Made by a program: the position numbers and the translations under genes
Assembly (NCBI RefSeq): GCF_000160755.1
Contig: NZ_GG668578.1
Location: 598,457 to 655,425 of the forward strand
DNA: 56,969 bases
Source: Proteus mirabilis ATCC 29906
GTDB taxonomy: Bacteria > Pseudomonadota > Gammaproteobacteria > Enterobacterales > Enterobacteriaceae
Direction of reading: 5' to 3'
Shown: positions 18,972 through 27,755 of the stretch, piece after piece
Numbering within the stretch: the first letter of the stretch is position 1
How the letters are laid out: every line of letters starts with the position of its first letter
Notes under the pieces: model-generated
The model's database searches: none
Told to the model about the DNA's origin: nothing
The model's input: the letters and a program-made list of their open reading frames with translations, nothing else

Positions 18972-20051
18972 ATGAGTACACCTTTCAAACTGAAACCGTT
19001 AGTGGCGGGCGTTCTTTTAACTCTATCTTTAAGTACAATCGCACAAGCAGCAAGCGATAAAGTAGTGATTGCCCATCGTGGTGCCAGCGGTTATTTACCT
19101 GAACACACCTTACCTGCCAAAGCACTCGCCTATGCACAAGGTGCCGATTATCTAGAACAAGATCTGGTGATGACAAAAGATAACCAACTGGTTGTCTTGC
19201 ATGATCACTATCTCGATCGTGTCACCGATGTTGCTGAACGCTATCCAGACAGAGCAAGAAAAGATGGCCGTTACTATGCTATCGATTTTACTCTTGATGA
19301 GATCAAAGGACTAAAATTTACCGAAGGTTTCGATATTGTTAACGGTAAAAAAGTCCAAAGTTATCCAAATCGTTTCCCAATGGGAAAATCCGATTTTCGA
19401 ATCCACACTTTCCAAGAAGAAATTGAGTTTATCCAAGGCTTAAACAAATCAACAGGACAAGATATTGGTATTTATCCTGAGATCAAAGCACCTTGGTTTC
19501 ATGAACAAGAAGGGAAAGACATTACTAAAAAAGTTCTCGAAGTCTTAAAACAGTATGGCTATACCCAAAAGAGCGATAATGTTTATCTACAATCCTTTGA
19601 TCCTAACGATCTAAAACGCATTAAAACAGAATTGATGCCACAAATGGGGATGGATTTAAAACTGGTTCAGTTAATCGCTTACACCGATTGGAATGAGACA
19701 TATGAAAAACAACCAGATGGCACATGGACAAACTACAGTTATGACTGGATGTTTAAACCTGGCGCCATGAAAGAAATTGCGACTTATGCTGATGGCATTG
19801 GCCCTGATTATCATATGTTAGTAGAAGAAGACTCGACACCAGATAAAATCACCTTAACCGGTATGGCCGCCGATGCTCATGCCAACAAGTTAACCATTCA
19901 TCCATTTACGGTACGAGTGGATAAACTACCTAAATATGCCAAAGATGGCGATCAGCTTTATGACATTATTTATAACCAAGCGGGTGCCGAAGGGGTATTT
20001 ACTGATTTCCCTGATTTAGGGGTTAAGTTCTTACAAAAACAAGCTAAATAA
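18972..20051 (+). CDS. glpQ: Periplasmic glycerophosphodiester phosphodiesterase GlpQ
   Basis: The protein has 359 aa. A Sec signal peptide (about residues 1-26, ending AQA) is followed by the GDPD domain: VIAHRGASGYLPEHT holds the catalytic HRG, YLEQDLVMTKDNQLVVLHD holds the metal-binding E-x-D and active-site HD, and YPEIKAPWFH a further metal ligand. It hydrolyses glycerophosphodiesters in the periplasm to G3P plus alcohol, and GlpT imports the G3P. The spacing and order match enteric glpTQ. Confidence 0.97.
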   Translation: MSTPFKLKPLVAGVLLTLSLSTIAQAASDKVVIAHRGASGYLPEHTLPAKALAYAQGADYLEQDLVMTKDNQLVVLHDHYLDRVTDVAERYPDRARKDGRYYAIDFTLDEIKGLKFTEGFDIVNGKKVQSYPNRFPMGKSDFRIHTFQEEIEFIQGLNKSTGQDIGIYPEIKAPWFHEQEGKDITKKVLEVLKQYGYTQKSDNVYLQSFDPNDLKRIKTELMPQMGMDLKLVQLIAYTDWNETYEKQPDGTWTNYSYDWMFKPGAMKEIATYADGIGPDYHMLVEEDSTPDKITLTGMAADAHANKLTIHPFTVRVDKLPKYAKDGDQLYDIIYNQAGAEGVFTDFPDLGVKFLQKQAK

Positions 20052-20063
20052 CCTTTATTTCTG

Positions 20064-20099
20064 TTATCCTGCTCTTATCAATAAAGGGCAGGATAATTT
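20064..20099 (+). terminator. Terminator after glpQ
   Basis: Stem TTATCCTGC / GCAGGATAA (20064-20072 and 20088-20096) with a short T-rich tail, 13 nt after the glpQ stop. Confidence 0.6.
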
Positions 20100-20266
20100 C
20101 CCTTGAGTTGCTCTGCTACTCTCACCGTGTCTCATAGTGAAAATCGCTCCGATTATCCATACGCTTTACTCGTTTGTTATCACAGTATATTGTGTTTTAG
20201 GCTAATTTTATGCTCGTTTAAATGCTCGTTTACCAATTTTTCGTATTTTTCCATATTATTCATATT

Positions 20267-20293
20267 AAAAAAGAGAGCCTAAACTCTCTTTTT
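20267..20293. terminator. Bidirectional terminator between glpQ and epmA
   Basis: AAAAAGAGAG / CTCTCTTTTT with a 6-nt loop has A-tracts and T-tracts that work on both strands. It lies 20 nt beyond the epmA stop on the minus strand. Confidence 0.75.
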
Positions 20294-20312
20294 AATCTGA
20301 TTAGCAAATAAA

Positions 20313-21290
20313 TTATGCTCTATAAACAGGGAAAGCAATCACATCACTAATGCGCTCAACACCGAGTGCGAGCATAATCAGGCGATCAACGCCTAAAGCA
20401 ACCCCTGAACATTCAGGTAATCCAGCTTCAAGCGCAGCTAAAAAACGCTCATCAATAGGTTGTTCAGGTAATCCCATGGCAACACGTTGACGATTATCAC
20501 GTTCAAAACGAAGACGTTGCTCTTTAGCATCCGTTAATTCACGAAAACCATTTGCTAACTCAACACCTTTAAAATAGACCTCAAATCGCTCTGCAACACG
20601 ATGATCTTCTGAGCTAATTTCAGCAAGGGAAGCTTGTGAAGCAGGAAAATGATAGATAAAGGTTGGTTTTTCAAGACCAATATGAGGCTCTACACCTGAC
20701 ACAAAAAGTAATTGCAGTAGCGTATCTCTATTTTCTTCTGTGTCAGCAATATTTGATAAATCAAGCTTTGCCGCAACCTCACGTAACTTTTCTTTATCTG
20801 CAGATAAAGGGTCGATATCGAGATAGCGCAAAAAGGCTTGTTGATATGAGAGCGATTCAGACGCTTCACAATCAAGCACTTCTTGTAATAAATCATCGAC
20901 TTCATTCATCAACCGGTACATATCAAAACAAGGTCGATACCATTCAAGCATCGTAAATTCCGGATTATGATATCTACCGGCTTCCTCGTTACGGAAGCAA
21001 CGCCCCATTTGATAAATTGGCCCACTGTTCGCCGCTAATAGACGCTTCATATGGTATTCAGGACTGGTCATTAAATATAACTTTAGCCCTTGAGAAGCAC
21101 CAGGCCCCACAAATTGGGTTTCAAATGGGCATAGATGAATATCGGTAACGGTAGCCTGACTCATCATCGGTGTTTCAACTTCTAAAACACCACGATCAGC
21201 GAAAAAACGCCTAATATTACTGACAATTTTCGCCTTTTTCAGTAAGTTGGCGATTGAGGCGCTTGGCTGCCAATCCGCGATTTCACTCAT
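20313..21290 (-). CDS. epmA: EF-P--(R)-beta-lysine ligase EpmA
   Basis: The product is 325 aa and opens [21 protein letters not shown], very like E. coli EpmA (PoxA/GenX). It is a class II lysyl-tRNA-synthetase paralogue with the catalytic core but no anticodon-binding domain. Motif 2 ([20 protein letters not shown]) and motif 3 ([15 protein letters not shown]) are visible. It attaches (R)-beta-lysine to a conserved Lys of elongation factor P, relieving ribosome stalling at polyproline. It is divergent from frdABCD, as in E. coli. Confidence 0.97.
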   Translation of the reverse strand: MSEIADWQPSASIANLLKKAKIVSNIRRFFADRGVLEVETPMMSQATVTDIHLCPFETQFVGPGASQGLKLYLMTSPEYHMKRLLAANSGPIYQMGRCFRNEEAGRYHNPEFTMLEWYRPCFDMYRLMNEVDDLLQEVLDCEASESLSYQQAFLRYLDIDPLSADKEKLREVAAKLDLSNIADTEENRDTLLQLLFVSGVEPHIGLEKPTFIYHFPASQASLAEISSEDHRVAERFEVYFKGVELANGFRELTDAKEQRLRFERDNRQRVAMGLPEQPIDERFLAALEAGLPECSGVALGVDRLIMLALGVERISDVIAFPVYRA

Positions 21291-22249
21291 GAACGAAAAA
21301 CTCCAACAGAAAACAAAGCGTGCAGTTTACTCGCATCCTCTTCAACAGACAAATTTCTTCCAGAAAAGATGTACCATATTTTCATTCCCACCAATTATAT
21401 TGATTAAATATCGACAAACATATAAATGCAATCAATACAATTCTACAAATCATCTACTTTTTTGCGTTTTTTCGTCACTAGCAATAGCACGTCTATCCCA
21501 AGCCAATAACGATAACAACTTTTTATGTCACTAATAGCGCAACGGTGTATCAAAAATAAAAATTAGAATAATTCTCTTTCTCAATTGAGTTCAACAATAA
21601 ACTCATATTTTTCTTATATAAAATAAGTCTATTTTTTATCAATTTTAAGCACTATTTAATATTTAGCGCCGTTAAGTTTGATGGCTATTATAATCTTTAA
21701 GAGATTTTATTAATATTTTATTAACAATTAATAAGACAAATCGATTTGTTTTAGATAAATAGTAAAAGTTTATTTTAACTATTTGTTTATATTTTTATTA
21801 AATTATATTAAAACAGCTTAAAGATAATTTATTTTACCTTAAAAATCAGTCAATAACAAAAAACCATTGTTCTTTGTAATTCAAATTATCTATACTTTAA
21901 AAACGAATTATTCATTGCTAACTTTATTTTTATTTTAGAATTAAATATTTTATTTTATGCTCAAGTTTATCTGGTTAATTATTAGTAAAACCGAGAATTC
22001 TTGGTGTAGATCACACTTTTTTTGTGAAATACGGGAAAACCATCATTCATATCAAATTTCCGTACCTTACATTTCGTTATACTAAAATTACAGTCAATGA
22101 TAATAACGATGTTATCAAGCGTAGTCACAAGGCAGTGAAACATTTTCGTTACGGATAGCTTAAAAAAATAGCATTACTAAATTAATAATGTCAGTGAATT
22201 GAATTCTAGACAATTATTCCAATTTTCACTTGAACAATGGAGAAGCGCA
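21291..22249. other. 960-bp AT-rich region between epmA and frdA with a candidate FNR box
   Basis: No convincing gene is found; a 95-codon ORF overlapping the epmA start has no family features. Near the frd end, TTGGTGTAGATCAC (22001-22014) matches 8 of 10 FNR consensus bases, which would fit anaerobic induction of frdABCD. If so, the transcript has a leader of roughly 200 nt. The middle (21540-21960) is extremely AT-rich. Confidence 0.4.
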
Positions 22250-24046
22250 GTGCAAACCTTTAATGCCGATATAGCGATAATCGGAGCCGGGGGCGCAGGC
22301 TTACGAGCAGCAATTGCTGCAGCGGAAGCAAATCCTCAACTGAAAATTGCTCTGATCTCAAAAGTTTACCCTATGCGTAGCCACACTGTGGCAGCAGAAG
22401 GCGGATCAGCAGCAGTGACTCAGGCTCACGACTCCTACGACTTTCACTTCAATGATACCGTTTCTGGCGGTGACTGGTTGTGTGAGCAGGATGTCGTTGA
22501 TTACTTCGTTGAGCATTGTCCAACAGAGATGACTCAACTAGAACTCTGGGGCTGTCCTTGGAGCCGTAAAGAAGACGGGTCAGTCAACGTCCGACGTTTT
22601 GGTGGGATGAAAATCGAACGGACTTGGTTCGCCGCCGATAAAACCGGCTTCCACATGTTACACACCCTGTTCCAAACCTCTTTAAAATACCCACAAATTC
22701 AACGTTTCGATGAACATTTCGTTCTCGATATCCTTGTTGATGAAGGCCACGCTCGTGGTGTTGTTGCTATTAATATGATGGAAGGGACGAAAGTTCAAAT
22801 TCGTGCTAATGCTGTCATTATGGCAACAGGTGGCGCAGGTCGCGTTTATCGCTTTAATACTAATGGCGGTATCGTTACAGGTGATGGTATGGGAATAGCC
22901 TTACGTCATGGCGTGCCACTGCGTGATATGGAATTTGTGCAATATCACCCAACTGGTTTACCGGGCTCAGGTATTCTGATGACCGAAGGTTGCCGTGGTG
23001 AAGGGGGTATTCTGGTCAATAAAGATGGTTACCGTTATCTACAAGATTATGGCCTAGGACCAGAAACACCATTAGGTAAACCCGAAAATAAATATATGGA
23101 ATTAGGTCCTCGCGATAAAGTTTCTCAAGCATTCTGGCATGAGTGGCGCGCGGGTCGTACCATTAAAACTCACCGTGGTGATGTTGTGCATCTTGACTTA
23201 CGTCATCTGGGTGCGAAAAAACTTCATGAACGTTTACCATTCATTTGTGAACTAGCAAAAGCGTATGTGGGTGTCGATCCAGTTAATGAACCTATTCCAG
23301 TTCGTCCAACTGCACACTACACCATGGGTGGTATCGAGACTAATCAGCGCACAGAAACACGTATTAAAGGTCTGTTTGCGGTGGGTGAGTGTTCATCTGT
23401 CGGCTTACATGGCGCTAACCGTTTAGGTTCTAACTCACTGGCTGAACTTGTAGTATTTGGTCGTCTTGCTGGGGAAGAAGCTGTTCGTCGTGCCCAAGAA
23501 GCAACCCCTGCTAACGCATCAGCATTAGATGCACAAACTCGTGACATCGAAGACAATCTGAAAAAACTGATGAACCAAAAAGGTTCTGAAAATTGGGCTC
23601 AGATCCGCGATGAAATGGGTGAAGCCATGGAAGAAGGTTGCGGTATCTATCGTACACCTGAATTAATGCAAAAAACCATTGATAAACTGACTGAACTAAA
23701 AGAACGTTTTAAACACGTAGAAATTAAAGATACCAGTAGCGTCTTTAATACTGATTTACTGTATAAAATTGAGCTTGGCTTTGGTTTAGATGTCGCTGAA
23801 TGTATGGCGCATTCTGCATTCAATCGTAAAGAGTCTCGTGGTGCACACCAACGTCTTGACGAAGGTTGTACTGAGCGTGATGACGTGAACTTCCTTAAAC
23901 ACACTCTGGCATTCTATAACCCAGAAGGTGCACCGCATTTAGAATATAGCGATGTGAAGATCACCAAATCTGCTCCTGCTAAACGTGTCTATGGTGGTGA
24001 AGCGACTGCACAAGACAAGCAGAATAAGGAGAAAGCGAATGGCTGA
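22250..24046 (+). CDS. frdA: Fumarate reductase flavoprotein subunit FrdA
   Basis: The product is 598 aa. The start is GTG 22250 ([21 protein letters not shown]), preceded by GGAG; the longer TTG reading at 22199 adds residues absent from the family. It carries the FAD Rossmann motif, the covalent-FAD histidine in [11 protein letters not shown], and active-site blocks [25 protein letters not shown] and [18 protein letters not shown]. It reduces fumarate to succinate at the cytoplasmic face, with electrons from menaquinol via FrdB-FrdCD. First of frdABCD; it overlaps frdB by 8 nt. Confidence 0.97.
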   Translation: MQTFNADIAIIGAGGAGLRAAIAAAEANPQLKIALISKVYPMRSHTVAAEGGSAAVTQAHDSYDFHFNDTVSGGDWLCEQDVVDYFVEHCPTEMTQLELWGCPWSRKEDGSVNVRRFGGMKIERTWFAADKTGFHMLHTLFQTSLKYPQIQRFDEHFVLDILVDEGHARGVVAINMMEGTKVQIRANAVIMATGGAGRVYRFNTNGGIVTGDGMGIALRHGVPLRDMEFVQYHPTGLPGSGILMTEGCRGEGGILVNKDGYRYLQDYGLGPETPLGKPENKYMELGPRDKVSQAFWHEWRAGRTIKTHRGDVVHLDLRHLGAKKLHERLPFICELAKAYVGVDPVNEPIPVRPTAHYTMGGIETNQRTETRIKGLFAVGECSSVGLHGANRLGSNSLAELVVFGRLAGEEAVRRAQEATPANASALDAQTRDIEDNLKKLMNQKGSENWAQIRDEMGEAMEEGCGIYRTPELMQKTIDKLTELKERFKHVEIKDTSSVFNTDLLYKIELGFGLDVAECMAHSAFNRKESRGAHQRLDEGCTERDDVNFLKHTLAFYNPEGAPHLEYSDVKITKSAPAKRVYGGEATAQDKQNKEKANG

Positions 24047-24776
24047 TGACATGAAGCACGTTAAGATGGAAGTCATGCGCTATAACCCCGAAACGGATGA
24101 TGCGCCTCATTTCGTCACTTATGATGTGCCTTACGATGAGCAAACCTCATTATTGGATGCATTGGGTTATATTAAAGATAACTTAGCGCCAGATCTGTCT
24201 TACCGTTGGTCTTGCCGTATGGCGATTTGTGGCTCTTGTGGCATGATGGTTAACCGAGTCCCAAAACTGGCTTGTAAAACCTTTATGCGTGACTACCCAA
24301 ATGGGGTGAGAATCGAAGCGTTAGGTAACTTCCCTGTCGAGCGCGACCTTGTCGTCGATATGACTCACTTTATTGAAAGCTTAGAAGCGATTAAACCTTA
24401 CATTTTAGGAAATGATCGTAAGCCTTCAGAAGGTCCAAATAAACAGACTCCTGCTCAAATGGCGAAATACCACCAATTCTCTGGTTGTATCAACTGTGGT
24501 TTATGCTATGCAGCATGTCCTCAGTTTGGTTTAAATCCTGAGTTTATTGGTCCTGCAGCGATTACGTTAGCACAACGTTACAATACCGATAGCCGTGACC
24601 ATGGGGCTAAAGAGCGTATGCCTCAATTAAATAGTGAGAATGGCGTCTGGTCTTGTACTTTCGTGGGCTACTGCTCTGAAGTCTGTCCAAAACATGTGGA
24701 TCCTGCTGCGGCTATTCAGCAGGGTAAAGCAGCCAGTGCGCAAGACTTTGTCATTGCCATGCTGAAACCACGTTAA
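24039..24776 (+). CDS. frdB: Fumarate reductase iron-sulfur subunit FrdB
   Basis: The protein has 245 aa from the ATG at 24039, preceded by AAGGAG inside the frdA end. Three clusters are visible: the [2Fe-2S] [14 protein letters not shown], then [15 protein letters not shown] and [11 protein letters not shown], which supply ligands for the [4Fe-4S] and [3Fe-4S] centres. It relays electrons from menaquinol at FrdCD to FrdA. The sequence is very close to E. coli FrdB. Confidence 0.97.
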   Translation: MADDMKHVKMEVMRYNPETDDAPHFVTYDVPYDEQTSLLDALGYIKDNLAPDLSYRWSCRMAICGSCGMMVNRVPKLACKTFMRDYPNGVRIEALGNFPVERDLVVDMTHFIESLEAIKPYILGNDRKPSEGPNKQTPAQMAKYHQFSGCINCGLCYAACPQFGLNPEFIGPAAITLAQRYNTDSRDHGAKERMPQLNSENGVWSCTFVGYCSEVCPKHVDPAAAIQQGKAASAQDFVIAMLKPR

Positions 24777-24790
24777 GGAGGAAACAAGAC

Positions 24791-25186
24791 ATGACAACAA
24801 AACGTAAGCCTTATGTTCGTGGTATGCAGCCAAACTGGTGGACGAAACTCGGTTTCTATCGTTTCTACATCACCCGTGAAGGAACTTGTCTACCACAACT
24901 TTGGTTCAGTCTGGTTGTACTGTTCGGTGTATTTGCACTGAAAAATGGACCAGAAAGTTGGGCGGGATTCGTTGGATTCCTAAGTAACCCAATAGTGATG
25001 CTGATTAATATTGTGACCCTTATCGCAACGGTATTCCATACGGCCACTTGGTTTAAGCTTGCACCGAAAGCCGTTAATATCGTCGTTAAAGATGAAAAAT
25101 TACCACAAGAGCCTATCGTTCGTGGTTTATGGGGTCTAACCATCGTCGTGACTGTCGTTATTCTGGCAGTGGCGCTAATTGTTTAA
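24791..25186 (+). CDS. frdC: Fumarate reductase membrane anchor subunit FrdC
   Basis: The product is 131 aa with three transmembrane segments. The family start [33 protein letters not shown] is clear, including a Glu known in E. coli FrdC to affect quinone turnover. FrdC and FrdD anchor FrdAB and form the menaquinol site. GGAGGAAAC precedes the ATG, 14 nt after frdB. Confidence 0.96.
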
Positions 25187-25200
25187 CCCAGGAGGAAATA

Positions 25201-25560
25201 ATGAATCAGAATCAACTTCCTAAGCGCTCTGATGAACCTATTTTCTGGGGATTATTTGGTGCAGGTGGTATGTGGAGTGCGATTGTCTCTCCAGCAATTA
25301 TTATCCTGCTCGGTATTCTAATCCCGATGGGTATTGCGCCAGAAGCATTTACTTACGATCGTATCATGGCATTTAGCCAAGGTTTTATTGGTCGTATTTT
25401 CTTACTGCTAATGATTATTCTGCCTGTTTGGTGTGCATTACACCGTATTCACCATACATTGCACGATTTTAAAGTGCATGTACCTGCTAGTAATTGGGTA
25501 TTTTATGGTGCTGCAGCAATTATTAGTGTTATTGCAATTATTGGTGTTTTTACACTATAA
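25201..25560 (+). CDS. frdD: Fumarate reductase membrane anchor subunit FrdD
   Basis: The product is 119 aa, the same length as E. coli FrdD, starting at the ATG at 25201 after CAGGAGG. It has three hydrophobic helices (about residues 15-45, 58-82 and 97-118) and the conserved [17 protein letters not shown] and [11 protein letters not shown] segments. An upstream in-frame start inside frdC is not needed. Last gene of frdABCD; a strong terminator follows. Confidence 0.96.
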
Positions 25561-25579
25561 TCGCTTGATAAATAAAATT

Positions 25580-25607
25580 AAAGCCACTCATTGAGTGGCT
25601 TTTTTTA
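25580..25607 (+). terminator. Terminator after frdABCD
   Basis: AAGCCACTCA / TGAGTGGCTT hairpin followed by a run of T residues, about 20 nt after the frdD stop. The A-rich left flank could also help terminate sugE from the other side. Confidence 0.85.
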
Positions 25608-25636
25608 TCGCTAAACTGTGTGAATATTACTGACAA

Positions 25637-25951
25637 TTAGCTCGCCAATTTCAAACCAATAATACCGAAAACAATCATCGCTAAACTCAATAAACGATAA
25701 ATATTGGCGGATTCACCAAAAACGATAATACCAAAGATAGCCGTACCAACGGCACCAATACCGGTCCAAATGGCGTAAGCCGTACCCGCAGGTAAGCCTT
25801 TCATCGCATACGATAACATCCCCATACTCACGATCATCGCACTGATCGTAATAATACTTGGTGTTAAACGGGTAAAACCATGAGTGTATTTAAGACCAAC
25901 CGCCCACACAATTTCTAATAGGCCAGCGACAAAGAGAATTATCCAAGACAT
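25637..25951 (-). CDS. sugE: Guanidinium exporter Gdx (SugE family SMR protein)
   Basis: The product is 104 aa, a four-helix small multidrug resistance protein. The first helix has the essential Glu in [21 protein letters not shown], and the pattern WAVGLK and [17 protein letters not shown] places it in the SugE/Gdx branch, not the EmrE branch. Gdx exports guanidinium ion in exchange for protons as an antiparallel dimer. A guanidine-II riboswitch directly upstream supports this substrate assignment. The locus next to frdABCD is conserved with E. coli. Confidence 0.95.
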   Translation of the reverse strand: MSWIILFVAGLLEIVWAVGLKYTHGFTRLTPSIITISAMIVSMGMLSYAMKGLPAGTAYAIWTGIGAVGTAIFGIIVFGESANIYRLLSLAMIVFGIIGLKLAS

Positions 25952-25956
25952 AAACT

Positions 25957-26019
25957 ACCCCTATTGATAATTGGGGTCGTCCCCTGAATATACAGATTAA
26001 AAAGCTGGGTCGTCCCAGC
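25957..26019 (-). ncRNA. Guanidine-II (mini-ykkC) riboswitch of sugE/gdx
   Basis: On the minus strand there are two hairpins with identical ACGA loops. P1 is GCTGGG-ACGA-CCCAGC (26019-26004) and P2 is GGGG-ACGA-CCCC (25984-25973), separated by about 19 nt. This is the exact architecture of the mini-ykkC/guanidine-II class, in which the two ACGR loops kiss around guanidinium. The Shine-Dalgarno AGGGG (25962-25958) can pair with the CCCC of P2, so in the absence of ligand the site could be masked, and P2 folding would free it. The start codon lies 6 nt beyond it. Confidence 0.92.
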
Positions 26020-26038
26020 CTTTGAAAAGTGAAAATAG

Positions 26039-26067
26039 AGTATAAGAAAAAGTCAGCAACCATGCAA
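26039..26067 (-). promoter_or_regulatory. Probable sigma-70 promoter of sugE
   Basis: On the minus strand -35 TTGCAT (26067-26062), an exact 17-bp spacer and -10 TATACT (26044-26039). The predicted start near 26032 gives an 80-nt leader containing the whole two-hairpin aptamer. Confidence 0.72.
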
Positions 26068-26083
26068 ATAGTATTAAATTTGC

Positions 26084-26374
26084 TCAAGCACGTTTAGCTG
26101 TACTTTCCTCACCATAGAGAAAAGCACTCACATCGTCTTCGACTTCCCCCATCGCCATCAATGCGTTAAGGGTTTCTTGTGCTTCTTGTTCGTTAACGAT
26201 ACTCATGGCAAAACCCACATGCACTAATACCCACTTACCAATCATCGTATCAGGCTCGCCTTCACAAACTAATGCGATATTCACTTCACGCTTAACACCA
26301 CAAACATCGACCAATGCATTTTCAGTGATGGTTTTTCCCACTTCAACAACTTGACCTGGAATACCAAGGCACAT
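26084..26374 (-). CDS. hypC: Hydrogenase assembly chaperone HypC/HybG family
   Basis: The product is 96 aa. [13 protein letters not shown] has the essential Cys2 that, after Met removal, carries the Fe(CN)2CO intermediate between HypD and the hydrogenase large subunit. The conserved [15 protein letters not shown] and [18 protein letters not shown] are present. By sequence it is between HypC and HybG of E. coli, with the middle closer to HybG. It is 8 nt after hypA, in one operon with hydN. The rest of the hyp set is not in the window. Confidence 0.9.
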   Translation of the reverse strand: MCLGIPGQVVEVGKTITENALVDVCGVKREVNIALVCEGEPDTMIGKWVLVHVGFAMSIVNEQEAQETLNALMAMGEVEDDVSAFLYGEESTAKRA

Positions 26375-26382
26375 AACAACCC

Positions 26383-26724
26383 CTATTCGATCTCTATTTG
26401 TTTTATGCGCATTGCATCGTCATTCTCAACCCGCAAATTTTGACTACCACAAGCAGGACAACCTGCATTAAAAGTCGAAACAGTCACCACTTGATGGCAA
26501 TCCCAACACCATGCTTTAGCTGGGATAACTTCAATATGTAGCTGGCAACCTTGTGCGATAGTATCTCGACAAACAATATCAAAGCAAAACTCAAGTGCAG
26601 AGACTTCAACACAAGATAGTGCGCTGATCTCCATCCAAACGCTTTTTACTTTTTGCGCATTATTTAATTTAGCTTGTGAGTCAATTATCTCAAATGCGCT
26701 CTGGCAAAGCGTGATTTCATGCAT
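26383..26724 (-). CDS. hypA: Hydrogenase nickel insertion protein HypA/HybF family
   Basis: The product is 113 aa. The N-terminal MHE carries the nickel-binding His2, and the zinc-finger pairs CWDC and CPAC (a CxxC-x(n)-CxxC arrangement) are seen. HypA works with HypB to deliver Ni to [NiFe]-hydrogenase precursors. The middle contains extra Cys residues ([16 protein letters not shown]). It lies between hydN (73 nt gap) and hypC, suggesting one sigma-54-driven transcript from the promoter in front of hydN. Confidence 0.92.
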   Translation of the reverse strand: MHEITLCQSAFEIIDSQAKLNNAQKVKSVWMEISALSCVEVSALEFCFDIVCRDTIAQGCQLHIEVIPAKAWCWDCHQVVTVSTFNAGCPACGSQNLRVENDDAMRIKQIEIE

Positions 26725-26797
26725 GTCTATACCTTACTTGAAGCAGGATAAATAATAGCAACTATAGTATCAGGACATAGTTGCTTTATTCTTGATC

Positions 26798-27355
26798 TTA
26801 GAACAATAAATCAGCGCCTGCTTCAAAAGCCGCTTTACGACGACGCTCTTTAACCATATCTTCAAGTGCATCTCTATCAATACAGACTAATGCCTGCGTT
26901 GGGCAGACCTCAACACAAGCAGGACCTTCAGCACGATGATGACATAAATCACATTTATTGGCTTCAGCTTTAAATGCTTCAATCGTATTGAGAGCGGTTA
27001 ATTTACGCATAACTGGACGAGAAACCACTTCCATAGTGCCATAAGGACAAGCCAAGACACAGGTTTTACAACCAATGCATTTATCCTGATCGACATAGTA
27101 ATAATCTTTATTATGAATAATGGCACCATTAGGACAGACATTGGCACAAGGAGCATCTTCACATTGATGGCAGACAACTGCGGTACTAATTGAAAAGCCT
27201 TTCACCACATGAATGCGTGGTTGGAAATTTTGCTCACTAATTTGGTCGATTGCTAAATTATCTTGGGAAGCTTGCTGATGTGAAACAACACATGCTACTT
27301 CACAGGTATGGCAACCAATACACTTTTTAGGGTCTGCAATGATGAAACGGTTCAT
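26798..27355 (-). CDS. hydN: Ferredoxin-type 4Fe-4S electron carrier HydN
   Basis: The product is 185 aa with four cysteine clusters: CIGCHTCEVACVVSH, CHQCEDAPCANVCP, CIGCKTCVLACPYG and CDLCHHRAEGPACVEVCP. This is the HydN/HycB/DmsB-type polyferredoxin pattern, and the start MNRFIIADPKKCIGC matches E. coli HydN. It is thought to carry electrons from formate dehydrogenase H. Of the tandem ATGATG, the second (27355) is preferred: it is 6 nt after AGGAG and matches the E. coli start. A sigma-54 promoter lies about 90 nt upstream. Confidence 0.92.
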   Translation of the reverse strand: MNRFIIADPKKCIGCHTCEVACVVSHQQASQDNLAIDQISEQNFQPRIHVVKGFSISTAVVCHQCEDAPCANVCPNGAIIHNKDYYYVDQDKCIGCKTCVLACPYGTMEVVSRPVMRKLTALNTIEAFKAEANKCDLCHHRAEGPACVEVCPTQALVCIDRDALEDMVKERRRKAAFEAGADLLF

Positions 27356-27456
27356 CATATTCTCCTGCTGTTTGTTATATATAGCCGTTATATTGGCGAT
27401 AAACGCAATTAATTATCTAATTTAGAATAACAATTAGGTATCTATATATTAGATAT

Positions 27457-27472
27457 AGCATGGTTCATGCCA
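27457..27472 (-). promoter_or_regulatory. Sigma-54 promoter of hydN-hypA-hypC
   Basis: On the minus strand TGGCAT-N5-ATGCT has the GG and GC doublets exactly 10 bp apart, as required for sigma-54. Predicted start near 27446, leaving an 88-nt leader. The activator would be FhlA, encoded divergently. Confidence 0.8.
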
Positions 27473-27555
27473 ATCTATTTTTAAATTAACTAATCCTTAT
27501 TTTTCAATTAAATAATTTGCAAATAAAAATGATTATTAATTAGGAAAATTATATT

Positions 27556-27583
27556 TCGTCAATTTATTCGACATTTTTGACGA
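27556..27583. promoter_or_regulatory. Candidate FhlA upstream activator site (hydN side)
   Basis: Plus strand TCGTCA-N6-TCGACA-N4-TGACGA. Its core TCGACA-N4-TGACGA is an inverted repeat that recurs upstream of fdhF with the same spacing and an extra half-site at N6. It is about 117 bp upstream of the sigma-54 GC box, a usual enhancer distance. The assignment to FhlA is inferred from context. Confidence 0.6.
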
Positions 27584-27678
27584 TCTAATCAATCAATATA
27601 TAAATAAATATATATCGATTTGTTAAATTTATATTTTTTACTTTCCCGTTAAATAAGAAAATAGCGGTTTGGATCAAA

Positions 27679-27693
27679 AATGACTCAGTCATT
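27679..27693. promoter_or_regulatory. Perfect 15-bp palindrome upstream of fhlA
   Basis: AATGACT-C-AGTCATT lies 63 bp before the fhlA start. A regulator-binding site is likely from form and position, but I cannot name the protein. ATCAA and TTGAT flank it at 27673-27677 and 27692-27696. Confidence 0.4.
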
Positions 27694-27755
27694 GATATAA
27701 ATTTATAATAAAGCGATTACAATATAGTTAATTTTTTAGGGCAATCGGTGGTGTC

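Noticed and set aside
21247-21534. 95-codon ORF overlapping the start of epmA
   Set aside because: It begins inside epmA on the opposite strand and runs into AT-rich intergenic DNA without recognisable motifs.
22199-22249. Longer FrdA start at a TTG
   Set aside because: The family starts at the position equivalent to GTG 22250, which has a proper GGAG site; the extra 17 residues have no counterpart.
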